64,000 nucleotides of DNA, from positions 14,355,001-14,419,000 of the forward strand of contig NC_092561.1 of NCBI RefSeq assembly GCF_037975245.1, in the 5' to 3' direction. The stretch comes from Apostichopus japonicus (Eukaryota > Echinodermata > Holothuroidea > Aspidochirotida > Stichopodidae). The translations under genes were made by a program, and so were the position numbers. Positions 12,766-26,000 of the stretch are shown in pieces (the stretch's first letter is position 1; every line of letters starts with the position of its first letter). The notes beneath the pieces were generated by a model. That model was not told where the DNA came from. It searched no databases and saw only the letters and a program-made list of their open reading frames with translations.

Positions 12766-12970
12766 CTTGGCACAGTGACTATGAAATGTGTCCAAAGGAA
12801 TTTATTTATTTCTAGTAGTGAAGCGTTAGTAACTTTTTAACCTAGAACCAGTAGTCAAATCTTTGCTAGAGATTGATTTTATAGTTATGCAGTGTTAGGT
12901 CATTATCATTCAATTCTATTTCTGGATAAGAAAGTTGTTTCTCATCCAAGTCCTTAAACTTTGTTGTAAC

Positions 12971-12984
12971 AGAAAAAAAGGAGA
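12971..12984 (+). promoter_or_regulatory. Polypurine tract
   Basis: A run of 14 purines (AGAAAAAAAGGAGA) ends exactly at the first base of the 3' LTR, the position expected for the plus-strand primer in reverse transcription. Confidence 0.88.
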
Positions 12985-13253
12985 TGTAACACATTGTACT
13001 CATTCTACAGTATTGTATTTTACACCACCCTTTAGCAACCGCAATATATCCTGTTATTGTAACCACCAACCTACCCTAAGAAGCATGGGGCTGTGGTCAC
13101 TCTTCTATATTTGTATATGACATATGACGCATGTTAGTAGACGTATTTAAGAACAATGAATGTGTATAATGAGACACTCTGAATACAGAAGTCAAAGCTA
13201 TAACAACTCCTCTTTGAATCATCTCTTGTATCATTATTATCAAGAATATTACA
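12985..13253 (+). repeat. 3' LTR (269 bp)
   Basis: Starts TGTAACACATT directly after the polypurine tract and ends AATATTACA before the 5-bp target repeat. It is the more complete of the two LTRs. Confidence 0.88.
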
Positions 13254-13258
13254 TGATG

Positions 13259-14375
13259 ATATATAACTCTGCTACATGGTCATTGTAAGTCACTGATGTG
13301 TATATACGTCAGGTTTTCGTCAATAAGATTACACATTTCGTATATACGATCTTTACTAGTCTGTACTTTTGTCTGTTATTTGCTCATCTTGACATGTTTT
13401 GTCAGGCAATATAGCGAGTACCCCACCCCTCCTCCCCAAGTAGTGGTTGTATTGGATATGTGGAGCAGAGAAGAACAAGGGAGTAATACGTCCGCAACTG
13501 TGGTTACACGGATTGTTTTCTCTTCTAGCTGGATAAACATCACTAATTCCGTCACTCATGTGACTACTCTGAGGGTGTCAAGAACAAGGTCGGGAATGAA
13601 AATTATGTCACCTTTAAAGTCTCCTGTTTTCAGGATGATCAGAATAAACTATTCTCTTGCCATGTTTTTAATTGTCCCTCAGGGCCACAGGCCGCGGCCC
13701 AGATCCAGGACCTGGACCTCTAGCCCCCCCCCCCCCCGCCCCGTCCTCATCTCTTGCCAGGCCTGACTAAGCTCATTAGAGTTGGGACCTGTCAGTTAGA
13801 TTTGGCAGCTATATGGAAAAAACACTTCATCCGCCTTAACAGTGCAAATAACGCTAAGAGTACATAATCAGCACTAGCAGCAATCCTTGTTACGAACGAA
13901 CCATTTAGTATATAATGTTAATGTCTCCTTACAAATATATATAGGATCGTGAGTCTTGAAAAGAGATTTGTTAAAGGGTAACAACATAAACGTAAAGCTA
14001 TAATGGACAAGAGAGGATTTTAATACTCATATTTACACCAAGAAGCGCGAAACTTTCATAACTGGACAAACAGATCCGATTCCTTAGAGGTGGGAAACAA
14101 GCAATGTAAACTAAATAAGAATCCAAGCACCGTCACCATGGGCTTAGTGAGAGCTGCTTCTTACCACATCAAAAATTTGTATCAAAAATTGATATTCAAT
14201 GGAACTCTAATGTAAAAGGTTTACGTTTTTTAGATTGGTCAGTGGTGTGCACAAAGGGGTAGGGGTACGGACAGTCAGTCGGGAGCAAATGGTACAGTCG
14301 GGTTTTGCTTGTGTTTGCATTCAACCGACGATAAATTGCACCACTAACCTACTTCTACATGATCATGAGCACCAT
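13259..14375. other. Intergenic, nothing recognised
   Basis: A 156-codon open frame at 13296-13766 overlaps a poly-C tract and has no recognisable domain or splice context, so I do not call it. The rest is AT-rich without clear repeats. Confidence 0.4.
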
Positions 14376-14428
14376 CGTCATTGTCATCGTTGCCGCCGTC
14401 GCCGTAGTCGCCGTCGTCGTCGTCTTTA
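14376..14428. repeat. GTC/GCC trinucleotide microsatellite
   Basis: A run of (GTC/GCC/GTA) trinucleotides, mirrored as an Arg-rich or Asp-like false reading. It directly precedes the second C2-like copy. Confidence 0.85.
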
Positions 14429-14434
14429 ATCTCG

Positions 14435-14640
14435 TCATCAGAATCAGAGGATCAGAAATAATGTCACCACAAAGAAAAGAAAACAATAAAGATTACGCGT
14501 ATTAAAAAAGGTCTTTTGGAAAGATGATATTTACGGTTACCGTGAAACCCACAGACGAATTTATATTAAGCGTTATAACACATCAATGTTTTGCACAACT
14601 CAAAAGACTGTTTTCATGTTGTCGGAACTTACTCTCTCCT
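14435..14640 (+). pseudogene. Decayed second copy of the C2-domain exon
   Basis: ATCAGAGGATCAGAAATAATG matches the start of the 6.6-kb exon, followed by a frame with FTVTVKPTDEFILSVITHQC. Small deletions break the frame several times, the IGKVDIS segment is lost, and no donor is kept. It sits upstream of block B copy 2, as in the first copy, so the whole 6.6-8.2 kb stretch was duplicated and this copy has decayed. Confidence 0.75.
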
Positions 14641-14924
14641 TTTCCTACATTGACGTTTTCTTAACTATTAAAATGAAAGGCATGTAGAAAACTAATATTG
14701 ATCAGCCAATCGATGCGGTATTACTTCAATGAATAGGTCTATTGAAAAACGGTTCATGAGTCAAATATAACATAAAATACGGTACTATAGCAACGGGTAC
14801 TGTTTTGTAATAAAGAATCATACACCGTGTGCGATGGATGGAAAAACCTGATTGCATGATTAAGGAACAACATTATTTGATAACCAAACTAAATGTATAG
14901 GATTCATTATCCAGATCAACCTAA

Positions 14925-15495
14925 GGTGAATTGAAACTCTTTGCATCTTTGACGGAATCTATTCCAGTAAGTATCACAATATATGTAGGAACCAAATATT
15001 AAAAAGAAAATAGACTTAAGCAGCAAGAAGAAAGTCTTATTAATTATTTTATTTTTACATTCCTCATAGTATTGAGTATAGAATAGGTTAATAGCTTCGT
15101 GTAACTTCTAGCGCTGTATGCATTGCTGTATTGCTGTATTGCAACAACAATTAAAGCATCGTCGAATTTAATTATACGAAGTAACGTCTACAAAGTCCCA
15201 TTGAGATTTGATCATATCTTATATTTCTATAAGTTACTGCGAGGTAATCAGGACGTCTAGGTGTGGATACGGTAAATATGATGTTATTATTTTTGTTGAT
15301 GTTTAAAGTTAGTTTGTGTCAGGCTTTGTTAGGAGACATACTACAACACACAAATATAGGCCTATGAAAAATTTCAACGAGGCTGAAGTATGTTCGTGAC
15401 GTTAAAAAAGCAGAACCATTGAAACCAGGATTATCCGGACATTATGGGACCTGAGGTTATTTGGTAATGAAAAAAGTCCGGGGCGACGGAGACGA
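14925..15495 (+). repeat. Segmental duplication block B, copy 2
   Basis: Matches 7771-8235 in two stretches, the first nearly identical over about 60 bp. The spacing between the stretches is close to that in copy 1, which points to one duplication event rather than scattered repeats. Confidence 0.75.
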
Positions 15496-15499
15496 GTGG

Positions 15500-17058
15500 A
15501 CTATGGCATGACGTTTTGAAGGAGACCTAAAAGGTGTCATAAGTATTTAGTGACTCCTGTTTGTTGAAAAGTATCGTTTTCTGTGTGGTAATTTTGCGGT
15601 TTCTACCCTCAATTTAAGGTCACATGACCCACTTCCCTTCGACGTCCCCCCTCAAATAAACTTCCCCAGGTTAAACCCTCTTCCGCCTCCCTGAACCATA
15701 TACTTTAAGGTGTCTTATCTACTTATTTTGTCTTTTCAAGCAGATCGCCAGGATATACTAAAATAAATCTGTTCGTCCTGTGCATTAAAGTAACCCAGAC
15801 AACATGGTTGACAGGTACGTATTTAAGTTGTAAAAGCAGCCAATACTTGGGGAGTGTAAAGCTTTGGTCACACTTGTGTAAATCAAGGCGCACGTTGTCG
15901 TATATAGTGATCGTACGTATCTGTTGTACAATACGCAGGATTCGGCTAAGACCCGTTCGAAGTATTTTCTGTAGAGTGGTGAGTTTACTGAAATGTGACA
16001 ATGCTTTTAACATATATGAAATACATGCATATACGAAAATCATTTGACGCAGTCAGTGTTAACGCCCCCGGCGTGACAGCGGTGTGGCCGCCCAAGGTAA
16101 TTACAAAACGCAATTAGCACCATTTTACTAAAGCCCACAGTAGGCTAGATAAAAGGTAAGCTTTGTTATTAATACTGCAGCCCGTAATGTAGATGGCCAC
16201 TTCTAAAATCTACCTTGGGGCACAAAAACGCCGCCAGTAATGCATGTCAAATGACCACATGTACTCGCTGGGAATTTAAACGAAACCCTATCCACATAAG
16301 AACCTGTTTGAGTGTACCGAGCGTCTTGTTCGAGGCACCAACTAGTCATCACTTGATTGTGGACTCTCCTTTCGTGACCAATTTCTATTGCTGTACCGGA
16401 TCACAGTTCTTCCTTGATGAGCATCTGTACCCAGGAGAATGGTGTTCTTTAAAACTTGTGCATACGACCCTCCCCACCGTGATCACCCTTACCCCGCGTA
16501 CATGCCTCAGGTTTACACACGTGTATTGCGAGTTGAGTAACACGTTGACTCTCACGAGTGTGATTAGGCTTTAAAAACATAGCAATGGATGGAAACGAGA
16601 ATTTCCAAAGTAGTTTACATTAAACATTTTGGTGATTGTGAGATACGCCTCGGAGGTTCATGAAGTTTCCCTTGTTGAGCACTTTCACAAGTGACTGTAT
16701 CGTTTCGGAAAGTGATTCAAGGTACCAAAAGACAATTTATGTATAACATGGCGAGGGTTTCTGCAATGTCTTGGGCTGTTTCCCCCAGGACATGAAGAGT
16801 GATAAACTTTCGAAACCAAGCTTGCCTCACTGTATAAAAAGCTTATATCGAGGTCCTGACAACAATAGGTCTATGTACTGAATGACAGCTTGCTTTAGTA
16901 TTAAAATTTAAGTACGGTACCTGGTTAATGTCTCAATTTCTCAAACCTCATGAATGTCTCAGTGTCTTCCAACAATATATCAGATTTCTTCAGGTATCAA
17001 AGGTATCTTCAACATACAAAGCAAATTGTGACAACATGTTGTATGTTTCTTATTGCAG
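15500..17058. other. Upstream of the caspase catalytic exons; prodomain exon not found
   Basis: Open frames at 15808-16047 and 16215-16574 on the plus strand and 15723-16043 on the minus strand have no recognisable domain. The caspase must have at least one earlier exon, because exon 17059 begins in mid-codon. I could not find a convincing CARD, DED or leader exon here. Confidence 0.4.
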
Positions 17059-20000
17059 GTCACCGATACATTTTGACTTAGAATATAATATGCGGCATCC
17101 TGAACGAGGTCTTGCTATCATTTTTAATAATGAAAACTTTTTGAAAATGACAAAGAGGACCGGCACTCGGATAGACACAGACAAACTAAGCACTACCTTC
17201 AAGAACCTTGGTTTCAAAGTGCTAATATGTGATGATTACACTGCTGATGACATCCGTAAACTTCTGCGTGCAGGTAAAGATTACATAAGAACAAAGCCAC
17301 GTGTCTCCAAATTACCAGTAAGAAAATATTCGAGATACTATATATAAGGTTATTTGTGGTACTCGTGATCTGATCACGGGCGTCTCGTTATGCAGTGTCT
17401 ATATCGTATTATCGAATATTTTTCAGATAATTTGACCACAAGGAGTAAAACAAAACTTTGACATGACATCTCTTTGAACGCCAAGCACGTAGATCCCAGT
17501 AGTTGCTTCTGTGGGACAGCACCTCAAAAAATGGTTAAGGTTAGAACACCCGATTATCATGGTTTCATCAGTTAAAATGTGTGATATAGTTATAAATATG
17601 TCTTAGATTAAGACCAGTTGCTACTGAAAGGGACTTGCAAATAGAAAATACTAAACACACAATTATATGCATAATGATTGACTGGACTTACCAAGGTACT
17701 GTTAAGTTTTCGCCAAAAAAAATCGTCCACATTTAACATTTAATATATATTGTTGGATTAGTTTTATTTTATTATGAATGTATAACGCTTTTCAATTTTC
17801 CAGCCAGCAATTTAAATTACTCAGGTTACAACTGCTTCCTGTGTGTGTTTCTTACACATGGTGATGAAGGCATCATTTATGGAAGCGACGGTGATCCAGA
17901 AAGTTTCAATGGCAATGGTAATGTGGATTCGACGAGCAGGACGTGGTTATTGCTCAAGGATGATGTATTCGATATTTTTCGAGGAAATAATTGTAGATCA
18001 CTTATTGGAAAACCAAAGATATTCATCATCCAAGTAAGTTGATGCCAAATGAATTTGACGATGATGTCTACATTAACATTAAATTTCAGCTTTGACTATA
18101 CCTATACCTACCAAAACTAGAAACAAACTAAATACAACTTCCAACGGGAAGCATTGAAGTGTCTTAAAACCTACCCATGTACGATGGGTATGTCAACTAT
18201 ATCAAACTATGTGTTTACGTATGTCACTGAGGCCAAAGTTCAAAGTAAGCAAATTGTGTATTTGACTGCTCGTGCAAAGGGAAACCTCAATAAGACTTGC
18301 GACCTTGAGAAATATATTGTTATCATTGTGCCTGATGTCAAATATGAAATTTTAATGCTGCTACATGTAAGAACATCTCATTAACTACTCAAGTATTCAA
18401 TTTGTTAGGATATGCCACTTGACTTCAGAATGAAAGTTCAAAACCTCGAATGCGAAAGTGAGATTTGCTATGGATACAAGGACAAATGTGGAATAGACCT
18501 GCAACGTCCAAAACTGTTTTCAAAATAAATAGTTACAATGAAGACTGAGGTAAAATCTGTATGTGTAAAGGGACAAAATGTTGTTTTGTTCAGTGCAGCG
18601 ATCATGATTAATGGTGTTAGTGAATTTCAAACATGTTATCGTACTATATGTAGCCCATAATCAATTGTGCATGAATGGCGTTTGCTATGACATACGCAAT
18701 TCCTGAATTTCCTAATGTTCTATATCTTTCAACGTTCTATTGACGTATAAACGGACGTTATCGATGAGATATGCAGTTCATGGATTGCCCTCATGTTTTA
18801 ATTTCTTTTGACATATCAAAACTAAAATTTTCATTTTATTTCAATTAACCAATCGTTACAACTAGAGAAAGTTAAATTATAGAAGTGAAAACACACAAGC
18901 ACCTACACAGACCTTTTGAAAGAACTATGCAATAGCATTTATCTGTAAACGTTTACTGTTAATATATACTCAGTGGCGTATCTAGGAATTCAGGGGACCA
19001 CTTTAACAATGGAAGCGGAGACCTTTCACACAAAGTCATAAATGGGATACTTGCCAAGTGATCAGTTAGAAAAATTATAGCCAGCATTAAATATGACAAA
19101 TTCTGAATGGAATGCAATCTATGACATCCAGTCTAGTATTCAGAAGCCACATATCCATTTACTTTAAATGGCTACAAAGTATCTTAGTGACAATCACCTT
19201 TTGATGGGCGTAAATAACTTGAACTAGCATTGTGTTCATATTGTCGCCGTTCTTGCGTAGTGACGTATGAGCAAAAAGTGAGTTTTGAGAAAATGCGCTA
19301 TATAGATTTCAACATTTTGACTTTAGTATGTCGTAATTAAAAACTAAGATCTTTTTACAAAAAGTTGTCAATATAAGAAATATATAAAATAAAACTTTGA
19401 GATCTCATATTTGTTGCTGATTTAAAATTTCGCACGAAAGAAGTAAATTTAGTATAAACTTATTCATCGTAAGGTCATGTCATTTTTTAGTTAAGAATAG
19501 ATATTAGTCACACATTCATTACATAACTAAATGTTGAATTTTATACCCGTCACAGACTAAAATTCGTCACTTTTGTGTGTATTAGCCATCCACAATTTGC
19601 GAGAAATTTCATTGTCTCATGGACGAAAGACGGGTGGGGGGGGGGAGGTTAGGTGTAATAACCTTACAAGGATAAAAGAAAATAATCAAAAGGGGTGCAT
19701 TGTCCTTTATTTTAGGAATGCCAACGGTTTTCTACAATGTCTGAAAATAGATAAGGAATTTGCACGGGTTATATGCGGAGGCATGTGTTTTGTTTGTTTT
19801 TCTTGGGTGGCATGGATAGGTTCAGATAGGGTAAGGGGGAAGGGTACAGTGGGCAAGGAGAACCGGCTGCTGAAAAGGTTGGTATATTGGTCTTTTTAAT
19901 GAAAAAAAAAACAATGTTTAAAATAGATATGTATAGATTAAATGCGGATACACGTGTTTTAGAATGTTTTTCTTGGGTGACATTCATAGGGTCAGATAGG

Positions 20001-23000
20001 GTTATGTTGAGGTAGGGATGGCAAGGATAGCTGTCTGCTGTATTGGGTGGTACATTGGTCTTAATTACTCTAACAAGAACGCCAACGATTTTCTACAATG
20101 TATAAAATAGAGATTTGCGATGGTTATACGAGTTTTAGTATGTTCTTCTTAGTCTTCAGTACTGTACAGGTACATATCCAAGGGAGCGGGAGCAGTGGGA
20201 GTAACTGCTCTCCCCCTGTCAGTGTCGAAATATGTGAAAAAACTGTTGTTTTGTTTTGCATGGTATTTTGTCAGTGCTCTTTTGATCGTGAATACTCGTC
20301 AGCTTCCGTTAACTCGATTATAATCGTATTGACATTCAAGCCTACTGATTCAACAAGTTAGTCTGGCAGATGCAATTAGCTAAATTTAGCCTATATCATA
20401 TTATAAGCCAACAGTTGGCCACTGCGTAATACAATACATCTACAATCTTCGACAAAAATAGATGGGACACCCCACTCCCCGTATCAATGTTGCAGTTTCT
20501 GAGCGCTTTTGGCTACAACATTGAACGGGGGGGGGGAGGGGGTGCGCTTAAGCCAATATCGCTCGTTGCTGCTCATACTGTCCCATCATTTGTCGAGGAT
20601 TGTAGCTACATGACCGCACTCGATGGAGTGTCACGAACCGTATGCACAACGACGACGACAACATGCGTTCTCATCTTTTCTATGATTCGTCATAAGTTGT
20701 TGCACGAACAGCATGTTATACAGCTGAGCTAGCAATAGTACGTGATACGCGCTTCTTATAAATAATTAGTGCACTGCTAAAAATGAAAGTTTATAGTGTC
20801 CATTAGTTAAGTTCGTCAACCGTATTAAAGTCCAGACATTGGACAATAAACAAGAATCATCCTACTGGAAAAATTGGAAAAGAACACTATGTTTGTCTTT
20901 CTGATATAATATGTAAAAGAACATGTTAAAGAATAATTAAAACCGGAAACAAAATCTGCTGATAGTATGGTATCGTAAGATGAAACTGGGAAAACATTGC
21001 ACCAGATCGCATCTTATTACCTTCAATTGTTCAAACATTTCTTAAAGGGGTGGGGACTTATCACTCGCAAAATGGGCTCACCCCTCGCAAATTCCTAGCT
21101 ACGTCGCTGGTACTGTATCATTGAAAAGTATCTTTACAGGACTTCTTAACCACTTATCTAGGTTTATTTATCCATTAAGAAATTAGTTAACATATCCAAA
21201 TGCGGTTCAGTTGTGTAATCGTTACCGACCCTCTGCCCCACATCGCCTGGCTCTAACGTCCCACACTGTAAAACCCAACCGGTAGATGAGCTTTCTGAAC
21301 AAGGGTTATGACAGTCAGGATGACTCAATAATGTTAAAATAAGCGTTACAACATGATTTACGTAAGTTTTATGCGGAAACGTAGATCAACGTATGAAGAT
21401 ATCGTTGTTTCAACTTGTGATGGTCGAGTATCAAAACATTTCTACATGAAAACGACTGGAAAGAGAAGACTGTGCGTATTTGCAACAAAATTACCGGTAA
21501 GGGATCGCTCGCGCGCGTATATCGACTAAGTAGATAACATACGTCAGGGGCCAGCTTTTCGAAGTCTTGGATGAATTACGGTTCGTATTTAGAATGATTA
21601 ATGCTCAATACAGTAATGATATTCGCAAAGATTCGACTGAATCTGAAATATGTTGTTAAAATTAGCCCAAGTCAAAGTTTAAAATTTGCAGCATGTAATT
21701 ATATGCGTGATTGAATTGGATTAGAAAAGTTACTATTTCAACAGCCTAGCCTACAAAATTTATAAGCTCCATTTCACGTTGAACGTAGGCTGTGCATTAG
21801 GTTAGGCTATAGAGCTTTACAGATAGGCCTAACCATTAACAGTTACGCATCGTGAGACAAAGGAGTAAAACATTCGGTTCATCAGCATGAGCTCATGTGG
21901 TTAATGCATGGTACTGATTAGCAAATTTGAATGAGGTATAATTTAGACATATGTTTGTTGTGATTGGCAGTGATAGTGGTCATTCTGTACTAGCAAATAT
22001 ACAAACTATTATTGTTGATAAAAACAATGGATGGCTTGTAGTAAAATTGCATAAATCTATTTATCAAAGCCATATTGGAGCATACAAAGTGACAGAGACT
22101 GAAAACTATGATCAAGTAGTTTGTCCAGGTAATCTTAAAGATTACTACCCTCAAACTTCCTACACTATCAGAGAAGCTAAAGTAGTTGTGTTGCAACACT
22201 CTGTAGATATACATGAAGAACAATAGGAGTTACCCTAAGTTGAGTTGTCTGTGATAAAGCATGAGCCTTACTAAACGTTGAAAGATGCAGTACTTGCAAA
22301 ATTTCTACCCATGCAAGTAGCCAAGAGTAGATGTACAGTAGATCAGCTGCCATGCTGCATATTTATGCAGTGCATTTGGTATATATACTGCAGCTGAATG
22401 GGTTGTTGCACTTATTGCTAAAATATTACTATGTGGTACAGTACTTAGGGGAGTGTACAAAACGATATAGCCAGCTTCTAACTCCCTTACATTGTTCTCT
22501 TTTCATGCATAGGATTGCTCAGAAATTGATACTATGTACAAATTGAGGGTAGTGTTGTCACCAAAGGACATTCAGAAGGTGTCCCTTGAGCAATGTCCAG
22601 AGTCTGTTGAAAACCTTATGGAAACTTTGAAAGATAAGTTAAGCCTTGAAGGCAGTTTCACTTTGCAATATGCTGATCCAGACTTTGGCGATGAGATGGT
22701 GAATCTGACTAATGCAAATGATTTACCAGAGACATGTGCATCTGTCCAAGTGATATACACTGAAATTGCTGAAGATCAGTGCTATCGGAGTAGTACACCC
22801 TCACTGTCATCTGTCGGTTCGTTCGGAAGCTCACATGACACTATGAGTGTTAGTTCAAATGATGACATACAGTCGGTAGAAGCCAAACTGAGACAAGGGT
22901 GTTGGCCAGAGGTCTTTCAGGTACCTAAAGTAGGCCCAGAGCTTGAACTGGTTTTTGAAGATGGTAATAGAAAGTATCTGTCAGAAGGAAAGAAGCACCT

Positions 23001-26000
23001 TGACTTAAGCAAAGATCACAAAAGTCAGTTCCTTGATGCGATTGCTAACCGCATTTGGGAGTACAAAGCTTATCCAACACACATGGAATACACTGAAGTA
23101 GCAAAAGCAATCATGAGGACCTATCCTTGTTTGGCTGAAAAGGGAAGTTCCTCTGGCTATGATGAAATGCTTAACAGCATCAAATTTAAGATGGGTAATC
23201 TTAGAGCAAAAATGAGAAAGTTGGACTGCATGGAACTAAACGTTAACTCAAGGAAGCGCTCCTACCCTGGAACGTCTTCATCAAAACACAAAAAACCAAA
23301 GAGAGCAGAAATCAATTACTTACCAGACATTCCAATTGGAGAAGATGCAACAAGTATGGAGTCTTATTGAGAAAACTTTTGCACAGAAGTTCAAAAGAGA
23401 AACAGGGACATGGACGAGATTTAAAAAATGATGATAAGGACCTATGCATACCGTAGACAGGACCTAGTCTTAAATGCGCCAGCCGTCAACGAAATGGTAG
23501 AAAGATGCCCGCCTTATTTCTTCACAGTGAAGTATGTTCCTTAATTGTTCATTAACTTATTGGGGGTGCTGTCTCCTTCACTAAAATTGGACATTTTGTT
23601 TTGTATTTTTCATGATATAGTAGCTGCAGTGTATAATGAGTAGTAAAAGTAATCACAGTGGGTGATTAGCGTTAGAGATGTTTTATTTCTTATGTATAAA
23701 ATTTTGGTAAAATACAGAATAAAAGTATGTGGTCTAATATGGTGCAGCAGGGTGATCTGATCAGTAATTAGCCGGTTGATGTATTTTTTAACCCATGGAT
23801 GTCAGTCACCATTACTATTTTTTTTTTCACTAATATCTGCACTAAATACCTGTAAAATTAGTTTATAACTGTATATTATATATGGTCTTACCCAGGATTC
23901 CGATTGGCAGTTGACTACCATCGATAAATGCACTTACAAGTTGCATTTATACTCTCACCTTGGAAATGGCTTTCTATAATATTGCTACCTGGCAAAAGGG
24001 AGCCATCTTCTTTTCATGGGGCAAACTTAACTAAATATTGTTTTCTACATTTCTCATTTTATTCTTTCAGCTGAAGGCTGAGTTTTCGAGGTTAAGCAAC
24101 CTTGCTCTGGAAAGCACTTTCTTTTCTTCACTAGACCAACACCTTGACAGAATGGTGGAAATATTGTCAACCAGACAAAAGTTTCAGAACTTGTTTCACT
24201 TTGAGACAGGGGTAGGCTATATAACACATTCTGTATGGTATGATCAGATAATAAAAGAGCTCATTCATCTATATTATTGTTTTAGCAATACTTAAAATAC
24301 AGTTAATAAGAGTACATACTTTTTATTAGAAATTACCTTGAGGCTTGTGACAATTTAACAGTTACATTTTGCATTGTGTGTACAATATTACATGCAAAAC
24401 TAGCGTAAAGGTATGCTGTATTTGCCCCAAATATACCAGAAATTCAAATATGGTCACCTTTGGTAGCATAAAGGTATGCTGTATTTGCCCCAAATATACC
24501 AGAAATTCAACACCTTGGTCAAAATTCTTACACTGTTTTTATTACCACCTTGGAGGAAATTTACTTTAATTTTGGTTTGTTTCATTTTTGCATTCTACTG
24601 TATATGTTAACAACACCATTGGTTTATTTGATCCATCGTAAGTACAAATTGTGTCCTGGATATAGATTCAAGAGGGATTCAAAAGGGATTGCTGAATATT
24701 TTTGCAAATGACAGCTTAAACAATAATATTCTTTAGTTAAAGAAGTTAATATATTGCTGTTTTAGTGTAATTTATCAACAAAAATAAACCGTCAGGCTAC
24801 TTAAATAACCCTCTTAACAATTGGAAACCATGCCTGTGGCATTACATTCCATTATAAACATACATAGTTATCATGCATCTGAAGTGTTTAAATAGTTCAT
24901 GTGGTGTCCAGAGAGATATTGCAAAACTCCATTTGACTGGTAATTATCTTGTTTCTTGGTAAATCTTGAAATTGTGGTGAAACAAATTGTAATATGGAAC
25001 AGGATGCCATGGGAAATTGTTTCTCTGCTTTTACATTTCAACTTATGAAGAATTGTTGATTGGGTGAATAGGCACTAATAATAATCATTATAATAACCAA
25101 AGAGCGAAACAAAGTTAATTTTATGATATGCCGATCTTCAGGCAGAGAAATGACATAATAGCCCCTCTAGTGAGTTGGAAGGGTCCAAAAATGTCTGAAA
25201 AAAATTCTATCAGGCTTAAACTCTAGTTTACATTTTAATTTTTATTCAGAGCCATTGTTTGTCAAATAATCACTTTGTACTTGCTTAGTTATGGAGAATT
25301 TCTATCAGCTTGCTTGCATCAATGTGATTGGTATCATAGTATATGTTTCAGAAATAATTTGCAAAATTTGAACTTACAAACATGTTCATCCTAAACAAAG
25401 CCCAATGAGGGATGTACTGTGAAATCATTTACAGGAAGTCAGTATTAATATTATATATACTGATAAAGGAAAATGCATCAGATATCTGTGTTGTGATGAA
25501 ACTATTCAAATCACAGTAATACAAGTGTTTGAAGGTTCCAAAAACTGGCAAAAGACAGGGATTGACAATGGAATTCTTTCAAAGTATTTTGTGTTCCAAA
25601 TGGGTAAAAATAAAGTGCTTTGCTGTAAAGATCTAAAAAACAAACATTTTTCATTATGACTTTACTTTGCATGCAGGTTTTCATGAGCAAAGACTGTTGT
25701 GCTTCCTCTCAGATTATTAAAAGAGTTTTACAGAGTTGCTTTATCTTATGATTAAAATGTAAGTTTTTGAGTACAAAGGACCAAACAGGGGCTATTTGCT
25801 GAACCCTGGCTTGATTTCATATACCCCTTTCTACGATGAAAGGTTGTATGTGATTCCCCAAACATATCCTTAGCTTTCATGGGAACTAGTTTCATGGTAA
25901 TTTCTAATATAAGGGATCAAAATATCCTGAAAAGAAATTGTTCATATCATTGAAAAGATGAAGTTCCTTTTTGATGCTTGGTTTTCACAATTGAACAATG

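Larger units (their letters stand above)
10942..13253 (+). mobile_element. Ty3/Gypsy LTR retrotransposon, internally deleted
   Basis: Two LTRs starting TGTAACA flank degraded pol sequence. The 5' LTR (10942-11119) is cut short; the 3' LTR (12985-13253) ends ATTACA, giving the usual TG...CA ends. A 5-bp direct repeat TGATG lies immediately outside both ends (10937-10941 and 13254-13258), the target-site duplication expected for this group. Gag, protease and most of the RT have been lost in a deletion joining the 5' LTR to the end of the RT. It is inserted at the edge of duplicated block D. Confidence 0.9.

Noticed and set aside
13296-13766. 156-codon plus-strand frame
   Set aside because: Runs through a poly-C tract and CCTCC repeats; no domain recognised.
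16215-16574. 119-codon frame upstream of the caspase as a prodomain exon
   Set aside because: Does not resemble CARD or DED and no suitable donor in the needed phase was found.
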